This document shows, piece after piece, positions 34,810 to 45,814 of a DNA stretch of 64,000 nucleotides. This stretch comes from Hermatobates lingyangjiaoensis. Its lineage: Eukaryota; Arthropoda; Insecta; Hemiptera; Hermatobatidae. The notes below the pieces were generated by a model that worked only from the letters and a program-made list of their open reading frames with translations, searched no databases and was not told the origin of the DNA. The translations under genes were made by a program, and so were the position numbers. How positions within the stretch are numbered: position 1 is the stretch's first letter; every line of letters begins with the position of its first letter. The stretch lies in NCBI GenBank assembly GCA_026182355.1, contig JAPFBL010001617.1:3057001-3121000 (forward strand). The letters run 5' to 3'.

Positions 34810-35545
34810 TTGCTCTTTGCCGTAATGGAACCTTCATGATTTTTTTTTTGTTACTTGCTAATTTTCTGCTTAATGTTTTAGCAAATTTCATTTTCTTTTA
34901 ATGGCCCGTTTAGCATAAAAAAGAAATTTTTCAAAAAACAGAAAAATGTTCTCTAACGTTCCTTTAGTAAAAATTACCTCAACTCATCCTCCACATAGTG
35001 ATCTATTTTAGGCATAATGTCATTTTGATCTCTTAAACGGTATGGCTTGTATCTCCTTCATAAGCTTTCAGATTGAATTATAATTTAATTTTTTTACATT
35101 TTAATGAAAAAAAAATTTTCTGTTGTTCTAAAAATCTGAAGATTTTTTCGTTTGTTACTTTTTTTAGCCTCAAAGATCATGCTAAAAATTTCAAGACTCT
35201 GGAATTAGTAGTTTAGGAGAAAAAAATGTCTGAAAACAGGTTTTTGGCAAAAAAAAGTGACTTTCTCATCATTCATAATTCCTCCCAAACTATAGAGTAC
35301 ATCTACACTATGAGGCCCATTTTTGTGTATAATATCAATTTGATCCCTAAAAGATTCTGGACCCTAGCGTGGAAACAAACTTTGGATACAAACTCATCCT
35401 CCTCCCCCCTCAACCTACCCCACACACACAGACATCATCGAAAAAACGTCATAAAATGTCTTTTGGGACCTCAAAACATGTAATTCCGTTAAAATCTCGA
35501 GTTCGATTTTTTTTACGATCACTATTCTTTACTTATAGTAAAGTA
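34810..35545 (+). repeat. TCTGGAGTGGCC-family B block ending beside a TBL2 exon
   Basis: This copy of the B block runs from ATTGCTCTTTGCCGTAATGG to the terminal hairpin TTTACTTATAGTAAA. Its end is about 23 bases from the TBL2 splice donor at 35568/35569. Confidence 0.8.
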
Positions 35546-35568
35546 AAAATGCTGAACAATTGTCTTAC

Positions 35569-35755
35569 CAGATGCTGCCACAAATCTTCCACAGGGTGAC
35601 ACTTTAGCAGCCAGGTTATTCACCAAATATGTGGTAAGTCTGGTTAATTCAGTGCCTTTTAGGTCAACAAGGACTATTTCTTCCTTCGAAGAACAGCTCA
35701 TAAGGTATCTTCCATTTACGTCTATTCCAAATCCAACCATTTCATTCCTGTGAAG
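35569..35755 (-). CDS. TBL2: TBL2 internal exon (WD40 blade)
   Basis: Acceptor TGTTTTCAG and donor CATCTG/GTAAGA bound 187 bases, phase 0 in and phase 1 out. The translation has LHRNEMVGFGIDVNGRYLMS, CSSKEEIVLVDLKGTELTRL, TTYLVNNLAAK and VSPCGRFVAAS. The TBL2 family has IDIGIANTGKFIMTASSDTT, VLIWSLKGQ and AAVSPCGRFVASCGF at this place, so order and spacing agree; VSPCGRFVA is a strong match. A repeat ends about 23 bases into the downstream intron, close to the U1 site but not in it. Confidence 0.95.
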
Positions 35756-37011
35756 CTGAAAACATTATTTTTTCTTAAATAAGAATCTGATACTCAGTAT
35801 CTAAAAATGAAATTTTACGAAGAACATGAAATGGGAAGGCTTGGTGTGAAATAAAATTTCATAATTTCCTAATTAAAGGAAAAGTCCTTTGAGATGGTTA
35901 TAGTCTTCTACAAAAGTTTAAAATATTGTAATAAATCATTGAAAAATGAGCTTGATAAAAACGACCTTACACTATACAAGCCATAGTTCTGGTAGTTACA
36001 TGAAATGTACAACTACCATTTAAAACTTAAACTTTTAATTATCATCTACTATCATTCTTTTATTTACGTTATTTATTTTAAAATAAAGTTTAATATTAGT
36101 ACAATAAAAATAATGTTTTTGTATATAATAAGAAGGTATATTATATAGATTAGTATAGGTGAAGTGGTGAAGTTATTATTATCATTAAGATAATAGATAT
36201 TGAAATAATATTACTCTTCACATGTACATAGTAAAAGAGGCACTAAATAACTATATTAATTTGAAAAAAAAATTGACTTAATTTTGATATATTTCCTTCA
36301 AAACTAATTTATCAAAGATAAATACTAATCTTATAAATATGATAAAGGGATCAGTAAACTCAAGAAATATTAAAAATAATAAGGAAAAAAGAAGAAAGAA
36401 GCAAGCAGGATAACACCTTACCTCTCCCCCCACATGATCAACAAAAGGCTCCACACTCTTTCAATCCCCTTTAACTTTTAACTCTTTTAAATAAGTAGAG
36501 AAACTAATTAAACACTTTCATTTATTTTTTGTAATGAAAATAAGGAATACTAATATGCATTAATAAATTTTATAAACATCAAAAAATTGGTAGGCTTATT
36601 GAATGGTAAAGAAGTATTGAAAAAGTTATTTTTTAAATATTAATAAACATTTAAATCTACCTATTTTATGCAGAATTTTCTTTGAAAATATTGAATGCTT
36701 CCGTTAAAAATATACTGCTTTCCTCAACCGCTAGAAAAGCTACCACTAGCTATCTCTAATTAATAAAAGATGCCACTATTTAATAGACACATTAAATATA
36801 ATTAAAACAAGCCACTGAAATTTATTTCTTATAAGTTCTTAAAGATATATTTTACAATTGATATAGCTTCTCCTTCACTGAATATTCAAAGTATAATACT
36901 GGTTCCCTAGGACTACGTCAAGAAAAAAACAATTCATTAACAGCCAACGTTTGCAAAATTGTTCGCCATTATCAAGGATAAAAACAATTTATTCAGATTA
37001 ATAACATTAAA
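35756..37011. other. TBL2 intron, AT-rich, nothing recognised
   Basis: No coding frame, RNA gene or known repeat was seen. Confidence 0.4.
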
Positions 37012-38935
37012 CAAAATTGGGAGTGGTCTAAACTCAACATACTATAAGAAAACATAATACCAAACTTCCTGGGTTTATAATATATAATGTCCCATTTAGG
37101 TATAATATAAATGTCTAAATGTAAGATACAATTTATTCTTTTACAATAACATAAGAACATTAGTCTTTCATTCCTGGAGGTAGTACAGATAGTGATTTAT
37201 CCACTTATCTATATATATGCTTTTGTATATCACACCACTGATGCATGTAATATCGTTAGTATAACTACAGCAGTAATAACATTTTTGAAAAGCGAAAGCG
37301 TAGATTTCGTGTTATGAAAAATCTCTTACAGGAGAACATGGCTTTTTTTTCAATAGACAGTGGATCTCTTACATAGTTAATCTGACCTCCTTCTACATTG
37401 AAGACTTAAACAAAGTTTCCCATTTAAAACTTGAACATATTCCTATTTGGTCTGAAAAATGTCAGAAACATGTAAAAAAAAAATTTGTTTTAAAACAATT
37501 TTTAATTTAAGATGTAGGATAATTTCATTTATTATTTTTCAAAAAAAGTTTTCAATTTTGAATTACGTTTTACATTTTTCGTCTTTATAACATTATTATA
37601 CGGGGAATTTTATGGTATGCTAGTGTTTTTTTTAAAAAAAATCACTTTTCTTTCCTTTAGTGAGAAATATAATTTCCTCGAGCGAGTGTTATCTTCTTCC
37701 TGCTTGCTGTACTCTGTTATAAGGTTGTTTTAAATGTATATTGAGAAAAATATATTAGTAATTAGACAATGTTGCATACTCAAATCAAATTCAAAGCCGG
37801 CTTTTCAGTATAATTTAAAACTTTTTTAGCTGTAATTTTGCAATTTTAAAAAATAATAGATATGAACTACTATTAGACTAGAACAGTGAAAAAACTGGAT
37901 TTTTTTCAACAACATAAAAGCTCTTTCTTAAGGAAAGAGTCCATTTATGGACTCACACTCATACTCACACTTCAATATAACCCCAAGATATTATGATACA
38001 CAAACACAAAAATTTACATCTGACATTGCGTTCTGTTGAAGGATGCAACATATATATTGATTAGGGCATTTTGTGAGACAAATTTTACATATCATGGAAA
38101 GCGTTACAAGTTACAGGTTTGATTGACGTTGATTTTTCACATGTAAGAATTTTATTCTTTACAGCTCATATTAAGATATTTAAAAAAATTTCATTAAACC
38201 TCTAAACATCAATTTTATTTCAGTGGATTTAAGTCAATGTAAATAAATGTACACAAAAACAGCAAGTATAGTAAGTAAACCATTAGTCCAGGATCAATAT
38301 TCGGTTTTTATGGCTTTATTGCTGTTTGCCATAATTGAAATTTCATGAATATTTTTATAAATTGTTAATTTTCTGTTTAATTGTTTGGCAAAATTTCATA
38401 GTTCTTTAATTTGAGCCCTTTAACGTCAAAAAAATGTTTTTTTGAAAACAGAAAATGAACTTTAAAGCCCCCATTGGCTAATGTAATTTGAAAAAAAAAT
38501 GATCTAACTCATCATACACATAAAGTTCTATTTGTAGGTATAGCTTCATTTTGATATATCAAACGGTATAGCTTGTATCGCTCTCATAAGCTTTCATATT
38601 GAATTATAAGTCAAAATTTTTACTTTTATTAAAAAAAAATATTTCCTTTGTTTTAAAAATCTGAAGATTTTTTTCATTTATTTCTTTTGTAGCCTCAAAG
38701 ATAATTCCAAAATTTCATGACTCTAGGTTAGTAGTTTAGGAGAAACAAAATGTCTAAAAAAACATTTTTGACCAAAAAAGTGACTTTCTCATCATGCATA
38801 CATGCCCCCAAACTATATAGCACATCTACACTATGAGGCCCATTTTTGTGTATCATATCCATTTGATCCATGAAAGATTCTGGACCTTAGTGGCCACAAA
38901 CTTTGGATACACACTCACTTTAGATGTGGTGATCA
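37012..38935 (+). repeat. TCTGGAGTGGCC-family repeat, long variant, in a TBL2 intron
   Basis: It begins in a diverged head (TTGGGAGTGGTCTAAACTC) and follows the same order as 20431-22115, including the extra 300-base middle and B-block marks such as TTGCATACTCAAATCAAATTC and AGTGACTTTCTCATCATGC. The terminal hairpin is replaced by CA-rich sequence. Confidence 0.75.
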
Positions 38936-38980
38936 TAGATCTTTTCGTTTTTGAGACATCCTGTGCTCACTCTCTCTTTC

Positions 38981-38982
38981 AC

Positions 38983-39038
<56 letters not shown>
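38981..39038. repeat. (CA)n microsatellite
   Basis: Almost perfect CA dinucleotide tract of about 58 bases. The open frame across it (Thr-His repeats) is not a gene. Confidence 0.95.
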
Positions 39039-39040
<2 letters not shown>

Positions 39041-39591
39041 ATACATACTCGCAACCACATCGGCACATACATACATTGACATACACAGACGGACTAATTG
39101 GCAAAACTTATTTTATTGAACTAAAGCGTATTTCACATTTAATTGAATTAAAATGTGTATTTCTGTTGAAAACTATTTTTGACCCGAATGCAAATACTTT
39201 CTCTATGTATCATATGGAGAGTGAATAAAAGAAAGCAATACTTGGTTGATATGCGTTTGCTTTTATAGTTTTATTCATTCTTCGTACATAACATAAAAAT
39301 TCTTTGAAAGATCTTTCATCTTCTATTAAACCAATTCTGATAACCAAAATTATTTAATTCCATGTAATCCAGTCCAACTAGTTGAGGAGGTTATCATTAT
39401 TCAAAGTTAAGTTTCGAGCTTTTAGAACTATATTGCCTTGGCAGTAAACAGAATTCTTTGACATTTTTCCTACAGTTTAATAATTTTAGGTAGATTTTCT
39501 TCGCAAAATGTTATTCTTTTATAGTTAGCAGTTTACAAAAAGAAAAAAAAAATGTATTCAAACACTGAACGTATAGCAAAATTGTACTTAC

Positions 39592-39812
39592 GACTTCATA
39601 ACTAACTGATTTTTGAATACAAGGCACAGCCCCTTCTTTTTTAATCACTTTACAAACTTGAATGAAGTTATCCAGGTGCCTTTTGAAGAGAAAAGCTTTG
39701 GAATCTGGGCTCCATCGAATTAGGGAAGCGTGGTCGAGATCTACGTTGTAACGAATAAATTTATGATCTTTCGTTCTCCAGTGTTTCGTGCTCCACACAA
39801 AAATAGCACGAT
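39592..39812 (-). CDS. TBL2: TBL2 internal exon (first WD40 blades seen)
   Basis: Acceptor GCTGTTTTACAG and donor GAAGTC/GTAAGT bound 221 bases. The first two bases complete an Asp codon, giving D-RAIFVWSTKHWRTKDHK, then NVDLDHASLIRWSPDSKAFL and FIQVCKVIKKEG. The family reads DDRTIRIWSTKDF, ANVELDHATLVRFSPDCRAF and TLRVFKMTKREDG here. The preceding exon, encoding the N-terminal membrane-proximal part and the first half of blade 1, was not found between this exon and the REXO1 frame. It is short, diverged, or outside the window. Joining to 35755 keeps frame. Confidence 0.94.
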
Positions 39813-40518
39813 CTGTAAAACAGCACATAATTCATTAATGCGCACATAGTAAACATATTTTAAAAATATGTGTGAATATGAAACTAAAAAAATAGTAGCT
39901 AGAATAGTTGAAAATACTAAAAAATGATTTATTTTTCCATACATCATATATATATTTAAATATATAATACACTAGCAAACGTACCCGTCTTTGAGGGAAT
40001 CAAAAATTCTATTATACTTGGTATTCCAAAATACCATGGAATACCATACCAATTATAGTATTATACTAATACTATAATTAGAAATTATAGAATAGTAGAA
40101 AATATTCTTAGTACATTCTTAAACAAATGCTTCCGTACACACCACATTAGCCGTCTGTCCTTCAGGTTCATGGAAGAACAAACAGTTGGAACCTCTGACT
40201 CTTGAGCAAGTAAACTACAGTTGACCATGTAAGAAAAACTTGGTCTCGCTAACTTGAATTCCTGCGTTAGATAAAGTTTCCCCTTGCTACTTAGTTAACA
40301 CCATTGCGAAATAGACTCTGACGGGACTTTGCATTCGTTTCAACGGAAACAGATAGTGGCTCGGAATCAATGGCATGGGTGGTTTACACACAGACTCCCC
40401 ATTCCACACCCAGTCATGATGTCCACCTCTATGGCATATCTGTGCAGAGCACGAACTCAGAGTCGTGTCCCGTTGCACAGTTTTGGGACACTCACGTTTC
40501 GTAACATGAAATTTGTTA

Positions 40519-41051
40519 AATGCATGCATATTGTTAATACCACTGAGGTTAGTATGATTTATATTAAAAATAGGTAAAACCGTCATACCTCGTAAGATGA
40601 TCCTGGAGTTGGAGCGCTTTCGGACGTTGTCCATCTTCGAGCGCAACAAACCTACTGAGCTGTTATATAGGGGTTTGGTTATCTGTTAAGTCCACTGCTA
40701 TCCTGATATTATTATTTTATTTTGATTTTTTTGGTTTTTAGCTATTAACTAGTTTGGGTTTTTTATATTTCTTAACTTCGTCATCCGATGTTAATTAATT
40801 AAAGATCCGCAGGACGACGAAGTTAAAAAATATAAAAAACCCAAACTAGATAATAGCTAAAAACCAAAAAATCAAAATAACTAAATAAAATAAAATAATA
40901 ATATCAGAATAGCAGTGGACTTAACAGATAACCAAACCCCTATATAACAGCTCAGTAGGTTTGTTGCGATCAAAGATGGACAACGTCCGAAAGCGCTCCA
41001 ACTCCAGGATCATCTTACGAGGTATGACGGTTTTACCTATTTTTAATATAA
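40519..41051. mobile_element. Palindromic PLE-type insertion with 13-bp target duplication
   Basis: ATGAAATTTGTTA occurs at 40506-40518 and 41052-41064, flanking the insertion exactly. The insert is almost entirely a palindrome: arms of about 240 bases with CAACGTCCGAAAGCGCTCC on the inner strands. Each arm holds a hammerhead-like motif, so I infer a truncated, inverted-terminal-repeat PLE. Confidence 0.8.
40609..40650 (-). ncRNA. Hammerhead-like motif, family 5 (AGCGCU stem III)
   Basis: Minus strand: a core-like UCGAAGA, extra U, stem II GGAC/GUCC with a 3-base loop, GAAA, then self-complementary AGCGCU and C at the cleavage position. The inverted partner is at about 40968-41008 on the plus strand with AUCAAAGA in the core. 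Confidence 0.4.
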
Positions 41052-41775
41052 ATGAAATTTGTTACTGCTACTAAATTGCAGCATGATTGGTGCTCCTACT
41101 TTAAGTTTTTACTCATGAGCAGACAGTCCAGGAGAAATAAATTCAGTTAGATAATGAACTACTTCCTCATCACTAATCACTCTCTTTATTGACTTGTAAA
41201 TTCCTTCCTCGGTATGATATAGCGTAGAACTTGTTTGTTGATTTTTCCTGTCTGTTCATATTAAGGGCTGAGAATTGCTCGTTTACAAAACTATTTATTC
41301 TTAATAGATAGTACTTCCTCAACTCTGGGAAACACCTTCTCAATGATGTCAAATACGCAATATTTATTGAATATGAATATTCATATGGTCCAATGAAATT
41401 AAAATCAACTGACAATACCTACTTGCCACACCTGTGTATTTTCAAAACAAACTTGTCTCTGAAGTTAGGAAAATACAGCTTAAAGCCCCATAACTTCGCG
41501 TCTGTACTTAATTATCAATCTATTTAGAGCCTATATTTTAAGTTAGGCATACACAAATCGAGTGTTGAAGTTTCAGCTCGCTGTCTCATGGTGGCTGAGT
41601 TTACTTGTGACAAGCTTTTTTTGCTTTAAACGTCTATAACTTTACTTCTACGTCGAATTTCCAATCAATTCAGAGCCTATATTTTAAGTCTACTGTCAAA
41701 TCTAGTCTAGAGCCAAATCTACTGTCAAAGATTCAGCTTGATATGTCTTATGGTGGCTGAGTTTACTCAATGTTA

Positions 41776-42300
41776 ACCGGACAAAACTTTCGACTAGTTC
41801 TATGATTAATCGAACTTAAAAGTGATATTACTAATTTAAGTAATATTTATTCTGGAGTGCTGTACTGAGTTTTAGTGAAATTTCATTTATTCAGTTCCCT
41901 TAAGTGAACAGTGTTGATGTTATTTGTAATGTTATCTTATTAGTCTAGTCGAAGGTTTTGTTCGGTTAACATTGTTGTTCCTTTAAATAATGTAAATTTC
42001 ATTTTCTTAGTTAAAAAATTCTTACTTCTGTAAGTAATATTGTTTTATGTATCTCTGAAATATTTCTACTTGTAATATTCATAAGTTATAACAATCCATT
42101 TTCATATTGTGTATATGTTTGATGTTGATATGTGATTTCTTATTATCCTTTGTTTGTAGGCCTATGAAAAAGGTTTTAAATAAAACCGAAACGTTGGCAA
42201 CGAGAGTTTGATTTTTTATCCTGGAAAATTGACCGAACCCTGATTAGAGAACACATCTATTCTATCAAACGGTCGATATATTATAGAATCTGTTATATAT
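41776..42300. mobile_element. PLE-associated sequence with GAAACGUUGGC terminal motif
   Basis: An inverted repeat (CTAGTCGAAAGTTTTGTCCG-type arms at 41778-41805 and 41945-41971) is followed near 42163-42200 by AGGCCTATGAAAAAGG and CCGAAACGTTGGC, the same as the palindrome at 42375-42710. Confidence 0.6.
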
Positions 42301-42374
42301 ATATATATATATTGATAAAAGTATCGACCGTGGAATAGAAGCAAAACTGAAATTTATCGGAACTCTGTTAGTTC

Positions 42375-42710
42375 TTCAGGTTCTCATTGCCAACGTTTCG
42401 GTATTTATTTAAAACCTTTTTCATAGGCCTACAAAAACAGAGGAAATATAAGAAATAATACAATCATTCAAAAATCAAACATACATAAAAGTGCAATTAG
42501 TTACAATTAAGAAATTACAATAGAAATTTTGACTATAGGTTAGCGATTTATTGTAATTTCTTAATTGTAACTAATTGCACTTTTATGTATGTTTGATTTT
42601 TGAATGATTGTATTATTTCTTATATTTCCTCTGTTTTTGTAGGCCTATGAAAAAGGTTTTAAATAAAAACCGAAACGTTGGCAATGAGAGTTTAATTTGA
42701 ACCTGAAGAC
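42375..42710. repeat. Inverted pair of PLE terminal repeats, GAAACGUUGGC family
   Basis: Arms at about 42378-42535 and 42545-42707 are reverse complements from TCATTGCCAACGTTTCGG inward to AATTACAATAG. Each contains GGUUU...AAACC, GAAA, ACGU and GGC in hammerhead order, with a defective core (CUAUGA). Confidence 0.75.
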
Positions 42711-42799
42711 CTGACCGAGTCCCGATAAATTTTAGTTTTGTATATATATATATATATATATATACCAATTAAAATAAGCAGTGACACATAAACTGAAAC

Positions 42800-42858
42800 A
42801 CTCACTTTTCAATATTTCGACCGTAATGGCGGTCGTCCTCAGGAGAAGAAGTGAATTG
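42800..42858 (-). ncRNA. Hammerhead-ribozyme-like motif, family 2
   Basis: Minus strand copy of the family 2 motif: CUGAGGA, extra C, GACCG/CGGUC, GAAA, stem III AUAU, U, and stem I with UCACUU/AAGUGA. Confidence 0.6.
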
Positions 42859-42917
42859 ACGGAAAGACGACAGTCAACTGACTATATATACATCGTAACA
42901 CATTTAGAAATGGGAGA

Positions 42918-42955
42918 ATATCTTTCGACCAAAACAGCTGGTCCTCGTCAGAGTC
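42918..42955 (-). ncRNA. Hammerhead-like motif, family 6
   Basis: Minus strand: core CUGACGA, extra G, stem II GACCA/UGGUC with loop GCUGUUU, GAAA. Stem III and stem I are not convincingly formed. It lies directly downstream of the PLE at 42965-44000 on the same strand. Confidence 0.45.
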
Positions 42956-42964
42956 ACACATGAA

Positions 42965-44000
42965 CTAAAGCAGTGAAAGCGGACATCTGGGAAGGGAGGT
43001 AGGCTACAAAGGTATTTTAAAGGGTGTAAAAAACTAAGGAACAAAGGACTGGGTAGCCTGGATAAACAAAAGACTGTCTTTCGTTAAAGCCAGTATTAGA
43101 AGCTATTGATTAGTAGTAGAGTCTAATTTGAATAAACCACTAATAACGTTCATAGTAAAAGGACTGATAATATTTAATTAATGAAGACTCCATACTATTT
43201 CTTGACAATATCGATTTTTTATAAGCGATAATTTTAATATGTGTCAAATTTGTATCATGAATTTATATGTACCGAAATATGAAAGACTCTACTATCTTCA
43301 GCTTTAATTACCGATTTATTAATGTTCTTTGATGCGCAATTTTAATGATTCACCAGTATAATAATGTATATTTTATGACAATATTTGCACGGAATTTGGT
43401 AACTACCACCATACTCAAATTCTCTGGGGGGTTTCTAGTTAACAAATCATTACGTTACTACCAATAGAAAAAACCGTATTTTAAAGTCAAGATTATGAAC
43501 AAGCTCAGGAAATGTAGCTTTGATATTAAACGGGTTTCTGTTACTCCATCTTTTTAGATGCAGTAATATCTAAAAAGATGTTACTCCAACTCTATTGGAG
43601 ACCATCTTTTTAGCATCCTTCTATGTCAATAAATGAGGCGGGATATTTTAATGAGTGAGCAATACAAATAGCCTAGTTAATTTATAATCAAGTAGTTCAG
43701 GGGAGCAAACTCTTAGCGCCTTCAAGAACATATCTAAATATTATAACATTTCTGGAATGGGCAGGATAAAAATCGATATAACACAGGAATATTGGTAAGT
43801 ATCCGAAACACGCTAAAACTTAACTCATTAGTTAATCTATGGATAAGGACATCGAAGAAGGGTAATTTACAATTTACTTCTTCCATAACGAATTGAATTT
43901 GTGGAGCGAACGTATTAACTTTTATCAGAAAGGCACTCTTGTTCACAGATTTGGTACGGAGGCATACATAATACATCATTAAAATATGGTGAACCACTTA
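42965..44000 (-). pseudogene. Penelope-like element, reverse transcriptase end to GIY-YIG
   Basis: The 5' part on the minus strand reads APQIQFVMEEVNCKLPFFDV and LIHRLTNELSFSVFRILTNI, the PLE reverse transcriptase segment following the YVDD motif. After many stops, a GGSYQIPCKYCHKIYI stretch near 43370-43420 marks the start of the GIY-YIG domain. The terminal repeat with a hammerhead-like motif follows at 42918-42955, so element order and direction are intact even though coding is lost. Confidence 0.75.
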
Positions 44001-44199
44001 ACTTTATTAGGTAGAATTGAACTTCATATATTCGTTTCAAAAAATTCTATATATAAATTATTCTTTTACATATGGTGTGAGAGGAAAAATGACTGCAGTC
44101 CAGGAGGACTGATAACAACAACCAACAACTATTATTTTACTATCAAACCCATTAACTATATTTAACAACCAAAAAGTTAACAAAAACAAAGAACATGAC

Positions 44200-44580
44200 A
44201 GATTTCTCAAATGAAAAATGGCGATTGCGTATTTAGGATCATCATGTTCACCAAGAATCAGCAAATAAATTCAATTCATCAATTTTTATGCTCTAAACAA
44301 TATCGTCACGATAAAAGCAACTAATTTAGTATATATATATATATATATTCTAAACAATTGAATTATGAAATTTTTTTAACATATAAGAACGAAATTTAAA
44401 ATAATTTAGATCATATTTAAGAAAGATTCTGCCTGATGAGAATTATTTGCGCACCATAAACAAAGGACAGAAAACAAAAATTGGTAAAAAAAATATATTT
44501 CTAATGTAAATATGTAATACAAAATATGGTATAAATAGAAAATACATATAAATTTGTATATACATGCATATATATGTATA
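44200..44580. repeat. Dispersed direct repeat, copy 2 (partner at 19258-19620)
   Basis: Near-identical over most of its length to 19258-19620, with small substitutions and a (TA)n insertion near 44336-44350. Confidence 0.75.
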
Positions 44581-44619
44581 TAGTTCACACAGGAAAGAGA
44601 AAAACAAATAAAAACACAC

Positions 44620-45180
44620 ATAAAAAAGACTCACAACGATACTCGTATTTGGACATTCGTCGTCATCGTGCAGAAGTAATCCCTTTGAGTGGCTGAAGCT
44701 AACTGAGCGGTCGGTCGAACGTAACGAACACGCACGCACTCTGCTGGCCGCCCTAGGTAAGCTACTAACTACAGAGAGAAAAAAAAACTAAAAAAGAACA
44801 AATAAAAGCAAATAAAAATAACAGAAGGAGAAGAATATGAAGGAATGAACAATTTAAAAAAAAAAAATTAACGGTACAAGTTGAGGCCAGGAGGAGAGCG
44901 GGCTTCGAGAAGAAGATAATTGCCTCTTCTGAAGCTCTTAAAGTAACTCGAGAAGACGGTACAGGGATCTGATTAAGGACTTGGACACGGAAGCAGTGAT
45001 TAAAGTCCAGTCCATGGGAATTAGAGTGGATAAGAATAAGAAGGTTTTTGCGTGACCAACGGAAGCCCTGTGGCCATTCATACGTAAGTTGAGCTGCGTA
45101 CAGGCTATACCAACGTAGAATGCATCACACTGTGTACAGTCCAAACGGTAAACGCAATTAACCGAGATACATGAGGTGTG
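44620..45180 (-). pseudogene. Penelope-like element GIY-YIG fragment with terminal repeat
   Basis: The minus-strand frame begins NCVYRLDCTQCDAFYVGI and continues LNLRMNGHRASVG. The following reading frames contain SHGLDFNHCFRVQVL. Y-x-L-D-C-x-x-C-x-x-x-Y-V-G is the GIY-YIG start, and the same family occurs at 54700-54960. A diverged hammerhead-like sequence (GAUGACGACGAAUGUCC, AAAUACGAG) lies downstream at about 44640-44690. Confidence 0.75.
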
Positions 45181-45814
45181 AGGAGGACAAGGGTTGTTAA
45201 TCTTACTATCTGAATCTTACTTAATATACTATAGTAAGTAAGTTACATACTTCATAAGTATGTAAACTTACTTAACTTAGGTAATTTTACTTTTATATAT
45301 ATGTATTGATAAAAGTATCGACCGTGGAATAAAAAGAAAACTAAAGTTTATCGGGACTCGGTCAGTTATAGTTATAGATTTTTTTAAATAGATAGATGCT
45401 CACAAGTAAGAATATAAAATAAATGATTTTGAGCACAGATAAAGGTTGCTAGAAACAAGCTTCATAGATCTGATAAAAGACCGTTATTTCATATGTCTCG
45501 CCACATGATTGAGAATTTTCTTTTTTCTCAATAGTATCCTTCGCTTAGGTTAGATTAACACAGTGCTCGCTCCTCGCTTAACTTAGTAGTTTCTAGGACG
45601 CAATCTTCTCATACAACATTAATGAGAGTTAGATAGCAAAGTTAACTACTTTAATTGCACAGTTATGAGGGAGAAGGAATTAGGAATCTCTGAGATGTGG
45701 GAAAGATCGTCAATTGTTTTAGGAGAGTAATGATCACTGAATTGTGCTCAACGAATCAAGAAATCACTATTTTGTTTGTACATCTTATTGCATCGATACA
45801 AGCCATTTTTTTTA

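Larger units (their letters stand above)
40270..41420 (-). pseudogene. Helitron helicase fragment, split by the 40519-41051 insertion
   Basis: Upstream of the insertion the minus strand gives RRCFPELRKYYLLRINSFVN and EQFSALNMNRQEKSTNKFYA, matching the helicase part before the conserved Y-P-x-E-F-L. Downstream of the insertion, frames give a C-N-G-T-R-L-like stretch and ESVCKPPMPLIPSHYLFP then LKRMQSPVRVYFAMVLTK, equivalent to the final IPLIPSDYPF, LKRLQ(F)PV, FAMTINKAQGQ motifs of Helitron helicases. Frame changes make it non-functional. Confidence 0.78.
39972..41775 (-). mobile_element. Helitron, minus strand, interrupted by a palindromic insertion
   Basis: The 3' end on the minus strand reads ACGTTTGCTAG at 39972, followed by T, with a hairpin-like stretch before it as in 61647-63060. 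Internal sequence matches that element through about 41775, where the AGTAAACTCAGCCACC part is reached. The 5' TC end was not found. A 533-base insertion (40519-41051) splits the helicase remnant. Confidence 0.75.

Noticed and set aside
38833..39228. 131-codon frame with a long Thr-His run
   Set aside because: The run is the translation of a (CA)n microsatellite and the rest is B-block repeat sequence.
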